33,974 bases of DNA, from the IMG/VR virus record IMGVR_UViG_3300023184_002005, positions 1-33,974 of that record; one strand, written 5' to 3'. A program made the position numbers and the translations under genes. Below, in pieces: positions 21,428-30,532 of this stretch. Below the pieces are notes generated by a model that was not told where the DNA came from, made no database searches, and saw only the letters and a program-made list of their open reading frames with translations. Source of the DNA: a virus. Every line of letters starts with the position of its first letter. Positions within the stretch are counted from its first letter, which is position 1.

Positions 21428-22641
21428 AAATTACACAAAAAAAGGTTGACAGCCTTATTCCTTATGTAAAAAACAGCCGCACCCATTCGGACGCACAAGT
21501 AGCGCAGATCGCGGCAAGCATCAAGGAATTTGGTTGGACAAACCCTATTTTGGTGGACGGGGATAACGGCATCATTGCGGGCCACGGGCGGCTCATGGCG
21601 GCGCGTAAGCTAGGTTATAAGGAAGTGCCAACTATTGAACTGGCAGACTTAACCGAGACGCAAAAGCGGGCTTACATCATTGCCGACAACCGCTTGGCGC
21701 TAAATGCAGGCTGGGACAATGAGATGCTGACCATTGAGTTAAACGATTTGTTGGCAGACGGCTTTGCGCTGGAACTGCTGGGGTTTGACCCAAAAGAATT
21801 AAACGCATTGCTTGAGTCGGAAGTAGTGCATGGCTTAACCGATGAAGATGCCGTGCCTGATGTGCCGGAAGAGCCTAAGACCAAGCTGGGCGATATTTAC
21901 CAATTGGGCAACCACCGGCTAATGTGTGGGGACAGCACCAGCATAGACGCTGTGGACAAGCTAATGCCTAATGAATTGGCAGATTTGGTTTTCACCGACC
22001 CTCCATACAATGTTGCATATAGTGGGCGAGGTGAAAACAATTTAGGCACAATCAAAAATGATGACATGACAGATGACCAATTTGAAGATTTTTGTCGTGC
22101 ATTTTTTGGGTGTTATTTTGCAAAAATGAAATCTTTAGCTTGCATTTATGTATGTCATCCTGATAGCCAATCTGCGCCCAAACTAGCATTTGAAAAAACA
22201 TTTGCCGAACAATTCAAAAAATCTAGCACTTTGATTTGGATGAAACAATCGGCTGGCATGGGCTGGCAAGATTACAGGGCGCAACATGAGCCAATCCTTT
22301 ATGGATGGAAGCCAGGCACAGGCAAGCATTTCTATTGCGGCGACAGGGCTAAAACAACGATTTGGAAAATTGGTAGGGACGCTCAAGCAAAATATGTGCA
22401 TCCGACTCAAAAACCCGTTGCATTGCCTGAGGAAGCTATAAATAACAGCAGCAAAGGGCAAGATATTGTGCTTGACTTGTTTGGTGGCTCGGGAAGTACG
22501 CTAATTGCTTGCGAAAAGCATAGTAGATATGCCCGTGTAATGGAGTTAGACCCTAAATATTGCGATGTGATCGTAAAGCGTTGGGAAGACTTCACAGGCA
22601 AGACGGCTGTGTTATTGTCCGAGAATGTTCAGCCAGCTTAA
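21424..22641 (+). CDS. ParB-like domain fused to DNA adenine/N4-cytosine methyltransferase
   Basis: 405 residues. Residues 1-95 are a ParB/Srx-type domain: LIPYVKNSRTHSDAQVAQIA, then GIIAGHGRLMAARKLGYKEVP. Residues 155-400 are a beta-class methylase with TDPPYNVAYSG (191-201, catalytic DPPY), YVHPTQKPVALPEEAI, and LDLFGGSGSTLIACE (350-364, SAM site). No restriction partner is present. Such orphan fusions probably methylate phage DNA against host restriction or mark it for packaging. It sits directly before the terminase genes. Confidence 0.88.
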   Translation: MKITQKKVDSLIPYVKNSRTHSDAQVAQIAASIKEFGWTNPILVDGDNGIIAGHGRLMAARKLGYKEVPTIELADLTETQKRAYIIADNRLALNAGWDNEMLTIELNDLLADGFALELLGFDPKELNALLESEVVHGLTDEDAVPDVPEEPKTKLGDIYQLGNHRLMCGDSTSIDAVDKLMPNELADLVFTDPPYNVAYSGRGENNLGTIKNDDMTDDQFEDFCRAFFGCYFAKMKSLACIYVCHPDSQSAPKLAFEKTFAEQFKKSSTLIWMKQSAGMGWQDYRAQHEPILYGWKPGTGKHFYCGDRAKTTIWKIGRDAQAKYVHPTQKPVALPEEAINNSSKGQDIVLDLFGGSGSTLIACEKHSRYARVMELDPKYCDVIVKRWEDFTGKTAVLLSENVQPA

Positions 22642-22660
22642 CCGAGTTCCCCTCTAAAAA

Positions 22661-22999
22661 ATGCCAATCATTGCTCAAGAGGCTCATAAGCCAACCGATG
22701 AAAGCCGCAGGATGGTCGAAAGCACCAGCGGATTGGGCCTGCCGCACGAACAAATTGCCATTTTGGTGGGCATAGACGATAAGACCTTGCGAAAGTATTA
22801 CCGCACCGAATTGGACTTGGGCAAGGCCAAAGCTAACGGGCAAATTGCCAAGACGTTGTTCAGCAAGGCCACCAGCGGGGACACAACGGCGCTGATATGG
22901 TGGACAAAGACGCAAATGCGCTGGGCTGAGACGGTCAAGCAAGAAATCACCGGCGCTGACGGCAATGACTTGGTGATCAAATGGGCAGCAGGGAAATAA
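22661..22999 (+). CDS. terS: Terminase small subunit
   Basis: 112 residues with a helix-turn-helix GLPHEQIAILVGIDDKTLRKYY (25-46) and then ELDLGKAKANGQIAKTLFSKATSGDTTALIWWTKTQMRW, the usual layout of short phage small terminases. It would recognise the packaging start on the phage DNA and load the large subunit, whose gene it overlaps by 19 bases. There is only a 19-base gap to the methylase. Confidence 0.82.
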   Translation: MPIIAQEAHKPTDESRRMVESTSGLGLPHEQIAILVGIDDKTLRKYYRTELDLGKAKANGQIAKTLFSKATSGDTTALIWWTKTQMRWAETVKQEITGADGNDLVIKWAAGK

Positions 23000-24303
23000 T
23001 CCTGCCGTATAGCCCGCGGGACGCATTTATGCCGTTCCACAACCGCACGACCCGTTGGTCATGTTTGGTCGCCCACCGAAGGGCCGGTAAGACCGTGGCG
23101 GCAATCAACGATGTGATTAAGCAAGCAATTACAGAGGGAAACCGCAGCGCCCAATATGCTTACATTGCCCCGTTCCGCAGCCAGGCCAAGCGTGTGGCAT
23201 GGGACTACCTTAAGCATTACGCTGCGCCAATCACCAAAAACACAAACGAAGCCGATTTAATGGTGGAACTGATTAACGGCGCAAAAATCATGTTGTTTGG
23301 CTCAGACAACGCTGACGCTATGCGTGGCCTGGGCTTTAATGGCGTATACCTTGACGAATACGGCGACTTTAAGCCTAGCGTGTGGGGCAATGTGATCCGG
23401 CCTACGCTGTCCGACCGGTTGGGTTGGGCGGTCTTTGGCGGCACACCTAAGGGTAAAAACCAATTTCACGACATCTACAAGGTCAGCCAAAGCACACCGG
23501 ATTGGTTTCTTTTGCGCTTACCGGCATCTGTAAGCAAAATTCTGCCTGATTCCGAACTGTCGGCAGCACGGGCGCAACTAAGCCAAGACCAGTTTGACCA
23601 AGAATATGAATGCAGCTTTGATGCGGCAATCCTTGGCGCGTTCTATGGGCAAGAGATGCGCCAAGCGCAAGACGAAGGCCGGATCAGGGAATTGCCATTC
23701 GATGTCGATGCGCCGGTATACAGCGCTTGGGATTTAGGTTACCGCGATGACACCGCGGTGTGGTTCTATCAAGTAGTCCGCGGCGAAATCAGGGTGATGG
23801 ACTATTACGCCGTCAGCGGTGCAAGCATTGAGGACATTGCCCAAGTGGTCATTGACAAGGGCTACCGGTACACCAAGCACTATCTTCCGCATGACGCACG
23901 GGCAAAGACGCTGGCATCGGGCGGCAAATCCATTGTGGAACAGCTTGCGGCGCACCTTGGCGGCATGAGCAAGCTGGCAATCGTGCCTGAGATTGGCATC
24001 CAAGACGGCATCCAAGCGGTCAGGATGGTGCTGCCACGGTGCTATTTCGACCCAAGCTGTGAGGAGGGGCTAGAGGCGCTGCGCCAATACCAGCGGGAAT
24101 ACGACGAAGACAAAAAGGCATTTAGACAAAATCCCCGCCATGACTGGTGTTCACACCCTGCTGATGCCTTTAGAATGTTAGCAGTCGCCTACAGGCAAGA
24201 GGCTAAAGATCAAACGCCGCCCAAAGGCAAGACCATCCAAACAGTCACATTGGATGAATTGTGGGAATATGACACGCAACAACATCGTGGAGAACGAATA
24301 TGA
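22981..24303 (+). CDS. terL: Terminase large subunit
   Basis: 440 residues. The ATPase domain has Walker A AHRRAGKT (31-38) and Walker B GVYLDEYG (121-128) with the GGTPKGKN coupling segment (153-160). The nuclease domain begins at YSAWDLGYRDDTAVWF (247-262), with D251 and D256/257 as metal ligands, and ends with HPADAFRM. It powers DNA packaging and makes the headful or site-specific cut. The gene type, with ERF and no visible cohesive-end features, suits headful packaging. Confidence 0.92.
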   Translation: MGSREIILPYSPRDAFMPFHNRTTRWSCLVAHRRAGKTVAAINDVIKQAITEGNRSAQYAYIAPFRSQAKRVAWDYLKHYAAPITKNTNEADLMVELINGAKIMLFGSDNADAMRGLGFNGVYLDEYGDFKPSVWGNVIRPTLSDRLGWAVFGGTPKGKNQFHDIYKVSQSTPDWFLLRLPASVSKILPDSELSAARAQLSQDQFDQEYECSFDAAILGAFYGQEMRQAQDEGRIRELPFDVDAPVYSAWDLGYRDDTAVWFYQVVRGEIRVMDYYAVSGASIEDIAQVVIDKGYRYTKHYLPHDARAKTLASGGKSIVEQLAAHLGGMSKLAIVPEIGIQDGIQAVRMVLPRCYFDPSCEEGLEALRQYQREYDEDKKAFRQNPRHDWCSHPADAFRMLAVAYRQEAKDQTPPKGKTIQTVTLDELWEYDTQQHRGERI

Positions 24304-24578
24304 GCCAGCCAGTAGCAGAAGTAGGTGGATACAAGAACATCACAGCAACCGGCGCAGTCAGCACCGGCCCTTGCCAATTGATTGGCTTTTACGTTAACAA
24401 CACAACCATCGGCACTTTGGTGCTACGCAATGGCGGCGCTGGCGGCGAAGTAATGTCGGGCACGATTACACCCGCCATTGGGTTTCACCGATTTCCCGCC
24501 AATGTAGGCGTGAGCCTTTACGCTACGATTGCTGGAACTGGATTGGACGTAACATTCTTCTTTGCTGCGGGTAGCTAA
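24300..24578 (+). CDS. Small beta-rich virion protein (92 aa)
   Basis: All-beta, Gly/Thr-rich: YKNITATGAVSTGPCQLIGF, then VNNTTIGTLVLRNGG, ending GTGLDVTFFFAAGS. This resembles the small beta-sandwich proteins found near portal genes or in fibre regions of many phages. I infer a head-decoration or neck component. Coupled to terL by ATGA and to the portal by a one-base overlap. Confidence 0.6.
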   Translation: MSQPVAEVGGYKNITATGAVSTGPCQLIGFYVNNTTIGTLVLRNGGAGGEVMSGTITPAIGFHRFPANVGVSLYATIAGTGLDVTFFFAAGS

Positions 24579-26896
24579 TGGCTTATCAAGAAACCGGTGC
24601 ATACGAGGGCGATGACCCTGGCCCGTATTGGCACGACCAAATAGAGGCCGCGCAAAAGGTCTTTGACAAGTGGGAAAAACGCGGTCATAAAATCATCAAA
24701 CGCTATCGGGATGAGCGCGATGCGGTAGAAATGCCCCGTGTGCGCTACAACATCCTTTGGTCAAACATCCAAGTGCTGTTCCCTGCGCTGTACGGCAGGC
24801 AAGCCAAACCCGAAGTCTCCCGTAGATACATGGATCAAGACCCCGTTGGTCGGCTGGCATCCACAATGCTGGAACGGGTCATGGAGTACGAAACCACCCA
24901 ATTTGGCGATTTTGACCAAGCCATGCGCGGTGCAGTGGAAGACAGATTGCTGCCTGGGCGTGGTACGGCATGGATTCGTTACGAGCCGGTGATTGTCAAC
25001 GAACAGCCCGAAGTAAGCGAGGCCGCCGGTCAAATGGAGGAGCCAGGCGAGGCGCAGATTTACGACACGGTGGAGGAGCCAACCGAGCGCATTGATGCGG
25101 CGCACAGCCCCATTGATTACGTCTACTGGACAGATTTCCTGCACAGCCCTGCCCGTACATGGGACGAAGTGTGGTGGGTTTCCCGCGCCGTCTACATGAC
25201 CAAAGACGAAGGCATTGAGCGTTTTGGCGATGTCTTTAAGAACGTGGGCTTGGACAGCAGCAACACGGACATGGATGCCAAGAATCCAATGACCGCCAAG
25301 AACACCTACGACAAAAAAGCCAAGGTGTTTGAGATTTGGAACAAGCGCACCGGCAAGGTTTGCTGGATTGCCAAAGGTTATCCACAGGCGCTAGATGAGC
25401 GCGATGACCCGCTGGAATTGGAAGAATTCTTTCCTTGCCCGCGCCCGCTGATGGCGACCACCACCACAGGGACGATGATTCCTGTGCCGGATTATTGCGA
25501 GTACGAAGACCAAGCGCAAGAACTGGACAACCTGACTCAGCGCATTTTCTTGCTGACCAAAGCCTGCAAAGCGGTTGGCGTGTTCAATGCCGAATTCAAG
25601 GAATTGGGCCGGTTGTTCACCGAAGGCGTGGACAACAAGCTGTTCCCCGTGACCTCATGGGCGGCAATGTCGGAAAAGGGCGGCTTAAAGGGCGCTATCG
25701 ACATGATGGACACTTCGACCATCATTGTCACCTTGCGGGAACTGTACGCCGCACGGGAAGCTGTAAAGCAGGCCATTTACGAGATCATGGGCATCTCGGA
25801 CATCCTGCGCGGTGCGTCTAAAGCGCAGGAAACCCTTGGCGCACAGCAGCTAAAGGCGAACTTTGGTAGCTTGCGGATGCGTAGCAGCCAAGGCGATGTG
25901 GCGCGGTTTGCATCCGACATCTTTAAACTAAAAGCGCAAGTAATTTGCAAGTTTTACCCGCCCGAACTGATTGTGCAGATGTCCGGCGTGATGGACACAC
26001 CCGATGGGCAAAACCCGCAATTGCTGCAAGCCGCTATCCAAATGCTGTCCAACAGCACAATCCGCGATTTCCACATTGCGGTCGAGGCCGACAGCTTGGC
26101 GCAGATCGACGAACAGGCAGAGAAACAAGGCGCACAAGAGGCCATCCAAGCCATTGGGTTGTTTTTGCGTGAGGCAATTCCCATGATTTCCCAAGCGCCC
26201 GAAACCTTGCCAATGGCATCCGAGATGCTGCTGTTTTTGGTGCGCCGGTTCCGCGCTGGTCGCGGTCTTGAAAGCGCAGTTGAGCGAGCCATGAAAGCCT
26301 TGGAACAAAAAGCGGCAATGGCGCAGCAGCAACCGCCTGGGCCTGATCCGGAGCAATTAAAGATTCAAGCGCAGACCCAAACCGAGCAAATGAAGATGCA
26401 AGCGCAAGGTCAAGCGGAGCAAATGAAGATGCAGGCCGAAGCGCAATTGGCACAAGCGCAGGCGCAACTTGATATGCAGAAACACCAAGCGCAATTGCAA
26501 GCAGATATGCAACTTCAGCAAATGAAAGCTGATTTTGAGACTGCCAAGCAAAATAACGAATTGCAAATCAAAGCCCGTGAAATGGCTGGCAAGGAAGAAT
26601 ATGAACGATGGAAAGCCGAGTTGGACGCAGCAACCAAAATCATGGTGGCTCGCATTGGTAGCAACCCTGGAATCGACCTACCGGTGGTTGAGGCAGCGGC
26701 TGCACAAATAACCAATGAACTGGGCGGCACAATCGTCCAGGCAATGGACAAGATCACCGCTTTGCATGACAACATGGCAAATCTTCACGGGGAATCCATG
26801 CAAAACATTGGCGCTGCCATGCAAAAACTGAGCGCACCCAAGCGGGTCATTCGTGGCCCTGATGGAATGGTGATTGGCGTGGAGGCCGTGCAATGA
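24578..26896 (+). CDS. Portal protein (P22/SU10 type)
   Basis: 772 residues, a length typical of P22-like portals with a C-terminal barrel. The opening YWHDQIEAAQKVFDKWEKRG, then RYNILWSNIQVLFPALYGRQ (about 57-76), then the wing and stem with ILRGASKAQETLGAQQLKANFGSLRMR (about 405-431) are diagnostic. From about residue 590 to 670 the chain is Gln/Ala/Met-rich with repeated T/A-E-Q-M-K-M-Q-A units forming a long coiled-coil barrel. It forms the dodecameric DNA entry vertex. Confidence 0.9.
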   Translation: MAYQETGAYEGDDPGPYWHDQIEAAQKVFDKWEKRGHKIIKRYRDERDAVEMPRVRYNILWSNIQVLFPALYGRQAKPEVSRRYMDQDPVGRLASTMLERVMEYETTQFGDFDQAMRGAVEDRLLPGRGTAWIRYEPVIVNEQPEVSEAAGQMEEPGEAQIYDTVEEPTERIDAAHSPIDYVYWTDFLHSPARTWDEVWWVSRAVYMTKDEGIERFGDVFKNVGLDSSNTDMDAKNPMTAKNTYDKKAKVFEIWNKRTGKVCWIAKGYPQALDERDDPLELEEFFPCPRPLMATTTTGTMIPVPDYCEYEDQAQELDNLTQRIFLLTKACKAVGVFNAEFKELGRLFTEGVDNKLFPVTSWAAMSEKGGLKGAIDMMDTSTIIVTLRELYAAREAVKQAIYEIMGISDILRGASKAQETLGAQQLKANFGSLRMRSSQGDVARFASDIFKLKAQVICKFYPPELIVQMSGVMDTPDGQNPQLLQAAIQMLSNSTIRDFHIAVEADSLAQIDEQAEKQGAQEAIQAIGLFLREAIPMISQAPETLPMASEMLLFLVRRFRAGRGLESAVERAMKALEQKAAMAQQQPPGPDPEQLKIQAQTQTEQMKMQAQGQAEQMKMQAEAQLAQAQAQLDMQKHQAQLQADMQLQQMKADFETAKQNNELQIKAREMAGKEEYERWKAELDAATKIMVARIGSNPGIDLPVVEAAAAQITNELGGTIVQAMDKITALHDNMANLHGESMQNIGAAMQKLSAPKRVIRGPDGMVIGVEAVQ
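26364..26530 (+). repeat. Gln-rich heptad-like repeats in the portal barrel
   Basis: Imperfect tandem units encode E/A-Q-M-K-M-Q-A and A-Q-A-Q-A-Q-L. They are low-complexity at DNA level (CAA/CAG/GCG/ATG) and lie in the part of the portal that would form the internal barrel. Confidence 0.7.
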
Positions 26897-28041
26897 GCCT
26901 AATCCTTGGGGATCGGATTAGACAAACATCCACCACAACGGGATCGGGCACATTCACGCTAGACGGATCGGTTACCGGCTTTCAGTCATTCAGCGCGGTA
27001 GGCGAAGGAAACACCACCTATTACACGATTGCACTGGATTCGCAGTGGGAAGTAGGCATTGGGACATACTCAGCAGGAACGCTGTCCCGTGACACGGTTC
27101 TATCGTCTAGCACTGGCAGCAAAGTGGCATTTTTGGCAGGCGCAAAAGATGTGTTTGTGTCTTACCCCGCTGGAAAATCGGTAAATCAAGACGCAAATAA
27201 TCGTGTATTGATACCTTACACATCAGGCGTAACTAATGTAGGTTCGCTAAATGTAGGAAATGCAACATCACACACCGATTCAGGCGTGATTGCAGGGTTT
27301 ACCGCAAGCGAGCCGCTTTATTTGTACACCAGCTTACAAAACACAAGCACAGCCAATACAAGTTATGCATCGTATGCTGTCAATGACGGTGGGCATACAG
27401 CATATGGCGAATTAGGCATAAATAACGCAAACTACAGTTATTCTGCTGCTGGTTATCCAAACAATGGGTTTTCTGCGCCGTTAGCAAGTTTTGTGGAATC
27501 TTTTGGTGGCCCATTGGTAATGGGTAGTTGGGACAATCAAAAGATCAGTTTTATCATCAATGGCGCTGTCAGCACGACAGACGCTATGACCATAAATACT
27601 AATGGGTCTATTGCATTCAATGGGCAAGTTGGAACTGCTGGACAAGTTTTACAAAGCAATGCGACAAGCGCACCAACTTGGGTAACCGCTGGCACGGTCA
27701 CATCGGTAGATGCATCTGTCCCATCGTTCTTGTCCATCAGCGGCAACCCAATCACTTCTAGCGGGACGTTAGCAATCACTTATTCGGGTACGGCCTTGCC
27801 CATTGCAAATGGCGGCACGGGCCAGACTACTGCTAGCGCAGCGTTCAATGCTTTGTCGCCCATAACAACGGCTGGCGACCTTATCCTTGGCAATGGCACA
27901 AATACCGCCACTAGGCTGGCAATTGGAGCCAATGGCTATGTGCTAACCAGCAACGGCACTACGGCATCATGGGCGGCTAATAGTGGCAGCGGCATTAGTA
28001 CAGGCAAAAGCATTGCAATGGCGATGATTTTTGGCTTTTAA
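26893..28041 (+). CDS. Tail fibre/spike protein, head-proximal cluster
   Basis: 382 residues. The N-terminus LGDRIRQTSTTTGSGTFTLD, then FQSFSAVGEGNTTYYTIALD, then WEVGIGTYSAGTLSRDTVLSSS, is a recurrent virion-attachment module of phage fibres. The middle is a beta-rich receptor-type domain. The C-terminus ANGGTGQTTASAAFNALSPIT is a fibre-shaft repeat also found, in shorter form, in the fibre at 11111. Coupled to the portal by ATGA. Confidence 0.75.
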   Translation: MSLILGDRIRQTSTTTGSGTFTLDGSVTGFQSFSAVGEGNTTYYTIALDSQWEVGIGTYSAGTLSRDTVLSSSTGSKVAFLAGAKDVFVSYPAGKSVNQDANNRVLIPYTSGVTNVGSLNVGNATSHTDSGVIAGFTASEPLYLYTSLQNTSTANTSYASYAVNDGGHTAYGELGINNANYSYSAAGYPNNGFSAPLASFVESFGGPLVMGSWDNQKISFIINGAVSTTDAMTINTNGSIAFNGQVGTAGQVLQSNATSAPTWVTAGTVTSVDASVPSFLSISGNPITSSGTLAITYSGTALPIANGGTGQTTASAAFNALSPITTAGDLILGNGTNTATRLAIGANGYVLTSNGTTASWAANSGSGISTGKSIAMAMIFGF

Positions 28042-28050
28042 GGACAACAA

Positions 28051-28422
28051 ATGGCAAATCCAAACATCGTCAACGTCACTTCTATTTATGGAAATACATC
28101 GTATTTAGTGCCAAGCACTACGGCTGCTACGACTTGGACGGCGTTAACGCCAGCAGCGGGGACGGTCAACAAGATTGGTTCAATCATGGCAACCAATGTG
28201 ACTGCTACGGCTGCAACCATTACCGTGTCTATTAACAGTGCAACGGCTGGTGGTGGTACGGCATATCGTTTGACTTACCAAACCAGCGTTCCAGGTAATT
28301 CATCTTTAATTGTTGTGGATAAAAGTACTGGAATTTATGTGGGCGAAGCGCAATCCATTGTGGTGACATCAGGTACAACAAACGCCATTGAAATGGTGGG
28401 CGCATATGAGGCTATTACCTAA
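28051..28422 (+). CDS. Beta-rich fibre-associated protein (123 aa)
   Basis: The sequence, MANPNIVNVTSIYGNTSYLV with repeated Thr/Ala/Val strands and NATATAATITVSI-like turns, reads as a single beta-sandwich. It resembles small tail-knob or decoration proteins. Between two fibre genes, it is probably a virion surface protein. Ribosome site AAGGA before the ATG. Confidence 0.6.
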   Translation: MANPNIVNVTSIYGNTSYLVPSTTAATTWTALTPAAGTVNKIGSIMATNVTATAATITVSINSATAGGGTAYRLTYQTSVPGNSSLIVVDKSTGIYVGEAQSIVVTSGTTNAIEMVGAYEAIT

Positions 28423-29384
28423 TGAATCGGTTTAAGGGTTCCATTCGGTCTGCAACGGCTGCACCTACTAGCAGCTCTACTGCGGTTGGCAAATGGACGC
28501 AAACAGAAGTTATGCAAGCTAGACAGGCTGCAACTTGGCCTGGATATGGCCCAACACCTACCGTTGATTATTTGGTTGTTGCTGGCGGTGGTGGTGGTTC
28601 GCGGGGAGGTGGCGGTGCTGGCGGTTATCGAACAGCTACAGGATTTTCTGTAACTGCTGCAACCAATATCACAGTAACTGTCGGAGCGGGTGGTGCTAGT
28701 GGGTCAATAGATGTTGTAAGAGCAGGAAACGATTCTGTTTTTAGCACCATTACATCAGTTAAAGGTGGTGGCAGTCCATTGGGTTCGGCTGGTGCAACTG
28801 ATGGCGCGGGTGGTTCTGGCGGCGGCGCAAGTGCATTTGGTGGAACTGTGCAGCCTGGAGGAAATGGAACTTCTGGGCAAGGTAATGCAGGCGGTTCTAA
28901 CGGAGCAAACAACGGTACACCATACCCATCAGGCGGTGGCGGTGGTGCAAGCGCAGTAGGTCAAACTGGCGTTTCAGTAAGTCAATCAGGTGCTGGCGGC
29001 GCGGGGTCAAGTTCAAGCATTACGGGTACTGCAACAACTTACGCTGGCGGCGGTGGTGGCGCTTGTTTTGGGTCATCAGGGAATGCTGGTGCTGGAGGTT
29101 CTGGGGGTGGCGGTGCTGGAACTCAATCTACTAGTGTTCCAGGAACTAGTGGCACAGCTAATACAGGCGGCGGCGGTGGAGGCGCAACAAGTGGAGGCAC
29201 AACTGGCGCTGGTGGTTCTGGTGTTGTAATTCTTGCTTACCTAAACACATACCCAGATTTAACTTCAGTAGGCGTGGGGTTGACTTGTAACGGTTCTGCG
29301 GGAAATGCTGTATCGGATATAGCCTCTCGCGCTGGATACAAAATCTATAAATTTACCGCTGGCACAGGAAATATAGTTTTTTAA
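28422..29384 (+). CDS. Glycine-rich receptor-binding-type fibre protein
   Basis: 320 residues. From VDYLVVAGGGGGSRGGGGAGGYR (about 48-70) to the C-terminus there are about a dozen Gly-rich stretches separated by short Ala/Ser/Thr loops. This fits a polyglycine-II bundle like the gp38 adhesin of T4-like phage S16. Such proteins form fibre tips that contact the receptor. The short terminal domain (ASRAGYKIYKFTAGTGNIVF) may be a cap. It lies after two other beta-rich surface genes. Confidence 0.72.
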   Translation: MNRFKGSIRSATAAPTSSSTAVGKWTQTEVMQARQAATWPGYGPTPTVDYLVVAGGGGGSRGGGGAGGYRTATGFSVTAATNITVTVGAGGASGSIDVVRAGNDSVFSTITSVKGGGSPLGSAGATDGAGGSGGGASAFGGTVQPGGNGTSGQGNAGGSNGANNGTPYPSGGGGGASAVGQTGVSVSQSGAGGAGSSSSITGTATTYAGGGGGACFGSSGNAGAGGSGGGGAGTQSTSVPGTSGTANTGGGGGGATSGGTTGAGGSGVVILAYLNTYPDLTSVGVGLTCNGSAGNAVSDIASRAGYKIYKFTAGTGNIVF

Positions 29385-29386
29385 TC

Positions 29387-29746
29387 ATGGCACATTTTGC
29401 TGAACTTGATGAAAACAATTTGGTCTTGCGGGTAATCGTAGGGGTTGACTACCCTTACGATGGCGAAGCCATTTACCAAAACGAAACTGGCAAAGTGTGG
29501 AAGCGCACAAGCTACAACACTCAAGGCGGGCAGCATCGGTTAGGCGGTACACCATTCCGCAAAAACTACGCTGGCATTGGCTACACTTATGATGCCCAAC
29601 GCGATGCGTTCATCCCGCCGCAACCATACCCAAGCTGGACGCTAAATGAAGATTCCTGCCTATGGCAACCGCCAACACCTATGCCCACAGACGGCAAAAT
29701 GTATGATTGGGATGAGGCAACATTGATTTGGACTCTCATAGAGTAA
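29387..29746 (+). CDS. Conserved phage virion-associated protein (119 aa)
   Basis: MAHFAELDENNLVLRVIVG and the later WKRTSYNTQGGQHRLGGTPFRKNYAGIGYTYDAQRDAFIPPQPYPSW are hallmarks of a very widespread short protein in marine and freshwater phages. It is usually encoded near fibres or tail genes. Its function is not established; fibre assembly or a minor virion part is likely from context. Confidence 0.7.
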   Translation: MAHFAELDENNLVLRVIVGVDYPYDGEAIYQNETGKVWKRTSYNTQGGQHRLGGTPFRKNYAGIGYTYDAQRDAFIPPQPYPSWTLNEDSCLWQPPTPMPTDGKMYDWDEATLIWTLIE

Positions 29747-29750
29747 GCAT

Positions 29751-30113
29751 ATGTTTGGCTTTTCAGCCTTTGCTGCCCTGCCGTTTAACACGGTTTATGG
29801 AACTACACCGCCACCACCGGTAGAAATTCCATTAGGTGGGCATTTTGGCTTTGATGAAAAAAAGCGGGGCGAAAATTGGGACGCAGATCGACGGGCTGAA
29901 GAACAACGCAAGCTAAAACTGCGAGAAGCCTTATTCGGTCTGCCGCCAGCCGAGCGCGAGGAAATCACAAGCGCACCAATTCAAGCCATTGAAGTTGCCG
30001 CCCGCGACCCGATTGATTACGCCGTTATGATGGAAAAAGTAAGGCAGCTTGAATTTAAGATAAGATTGCGGCGTGATGACGAAGAAATCGCACAACTTTT
30101 GGAAATGCTATGA
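29751..30113 (+). CDS. Hypothetical protein (120 aa)
   Basis: The N-terminus MFGFSAFAALPFNTVYG with a Pro run is followed by a helical, strongly charged region (EKKRGENWDADRRAEEQRKL, then MMEKVRQLEFKIRLRRDDEE). No family recognised. Coupled to the next gene by ATGA. Perhaps an assembly factor like its neighbour. Confidence 0.6.
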   Translation: MFGFSAFAALPFNTVYGTTPPPPVEIPLGGHFGFDEKKRGENWDADRRAEEQRKLKLREALFGLPPAEREEITSAPIQAIEVAARDPIDYAVMMEKVRQLEFKIRLRRDDEEIAQLLEML

Positions 30114-30532
30114 AAGAAACATGGGTATTCCCATCTGACGGCTCTGAGCCGTATGAGAAAAGCAAAGGCTCATTTGCCGACCGCATGATGGTTTTTGGCG
30201 ACATTGAGCCTTTTCGGTCGCCTGATGGACAGATGATTATGGGCCGTGCCCAATGGCGCGAACACTTGAAGGCCACCGATTCCATTGAGATGGGCCATTC
30301 AGATGTGAAATACGCCCAAGCGCAATGGCAAAAGAAAAAAGAGGCACATACCGCCCGTTTGCGCGGACAAGTGGCACGAGTGCAAGAATTTGACCGCCCA
30401 GGCGCACCCATTGCGCCGGTGCAGCGCAGCAACTTGAACGTAGAGATGGCAAATCGGCTGCACAACCGACCGCCGCCCGAACGCAAGGAAATGATCAAAA
30501 TGACCCTTGACCAAATGAAAAGGATGAAATGA
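30110..30532 (+). CDS. Hypothetical head-assembly-region protein (140 aa)
   Basis: The product contains SFADRMMVFGDIEPFRSPDGQ and REHLKATDSIEMGHSDVKYA, then a Lys/Arg/Gln-rich helical half. Genes of this type often lie immediately before scaffold genes in SU10-like genomes. No function is known. ATGA coupling with the scaffold suggests shared stoichiometry. Confidence 0.6.
   Translation: MKETWVFPSDGSEPYEKSKGSFADRMMVFGDIEPFRSPDGQMIMGRAQWREHLKATDSIEMGHSDVKYAQAQWQKKKEAHTARLRGQVARVQEFDRPGAPIAPVQRSNLNVEMANRLHNRPPPERKEMIKMTLDQMKRMK

Noticed and set aside
22183-22461. Minus-strand 92-codon frame within the ParB-methylase gene
   Set aside because: Antisense to conserved methylase motifs. No ribosome site or coupling.
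28625-28912. Minus-strand Pro-rich frame in the glycine-rich fibre
   Set aside because: Proline runs are the antisense of Gly codons. An artefact of low complexity.
28580-29230. Possible tandem DNA repeat array or CRISPR-like array in GGTGGCGGT-rich stretch
   Set aside because: Irregular units with no constant repeat or spacers. Explained by polyglycine coding.
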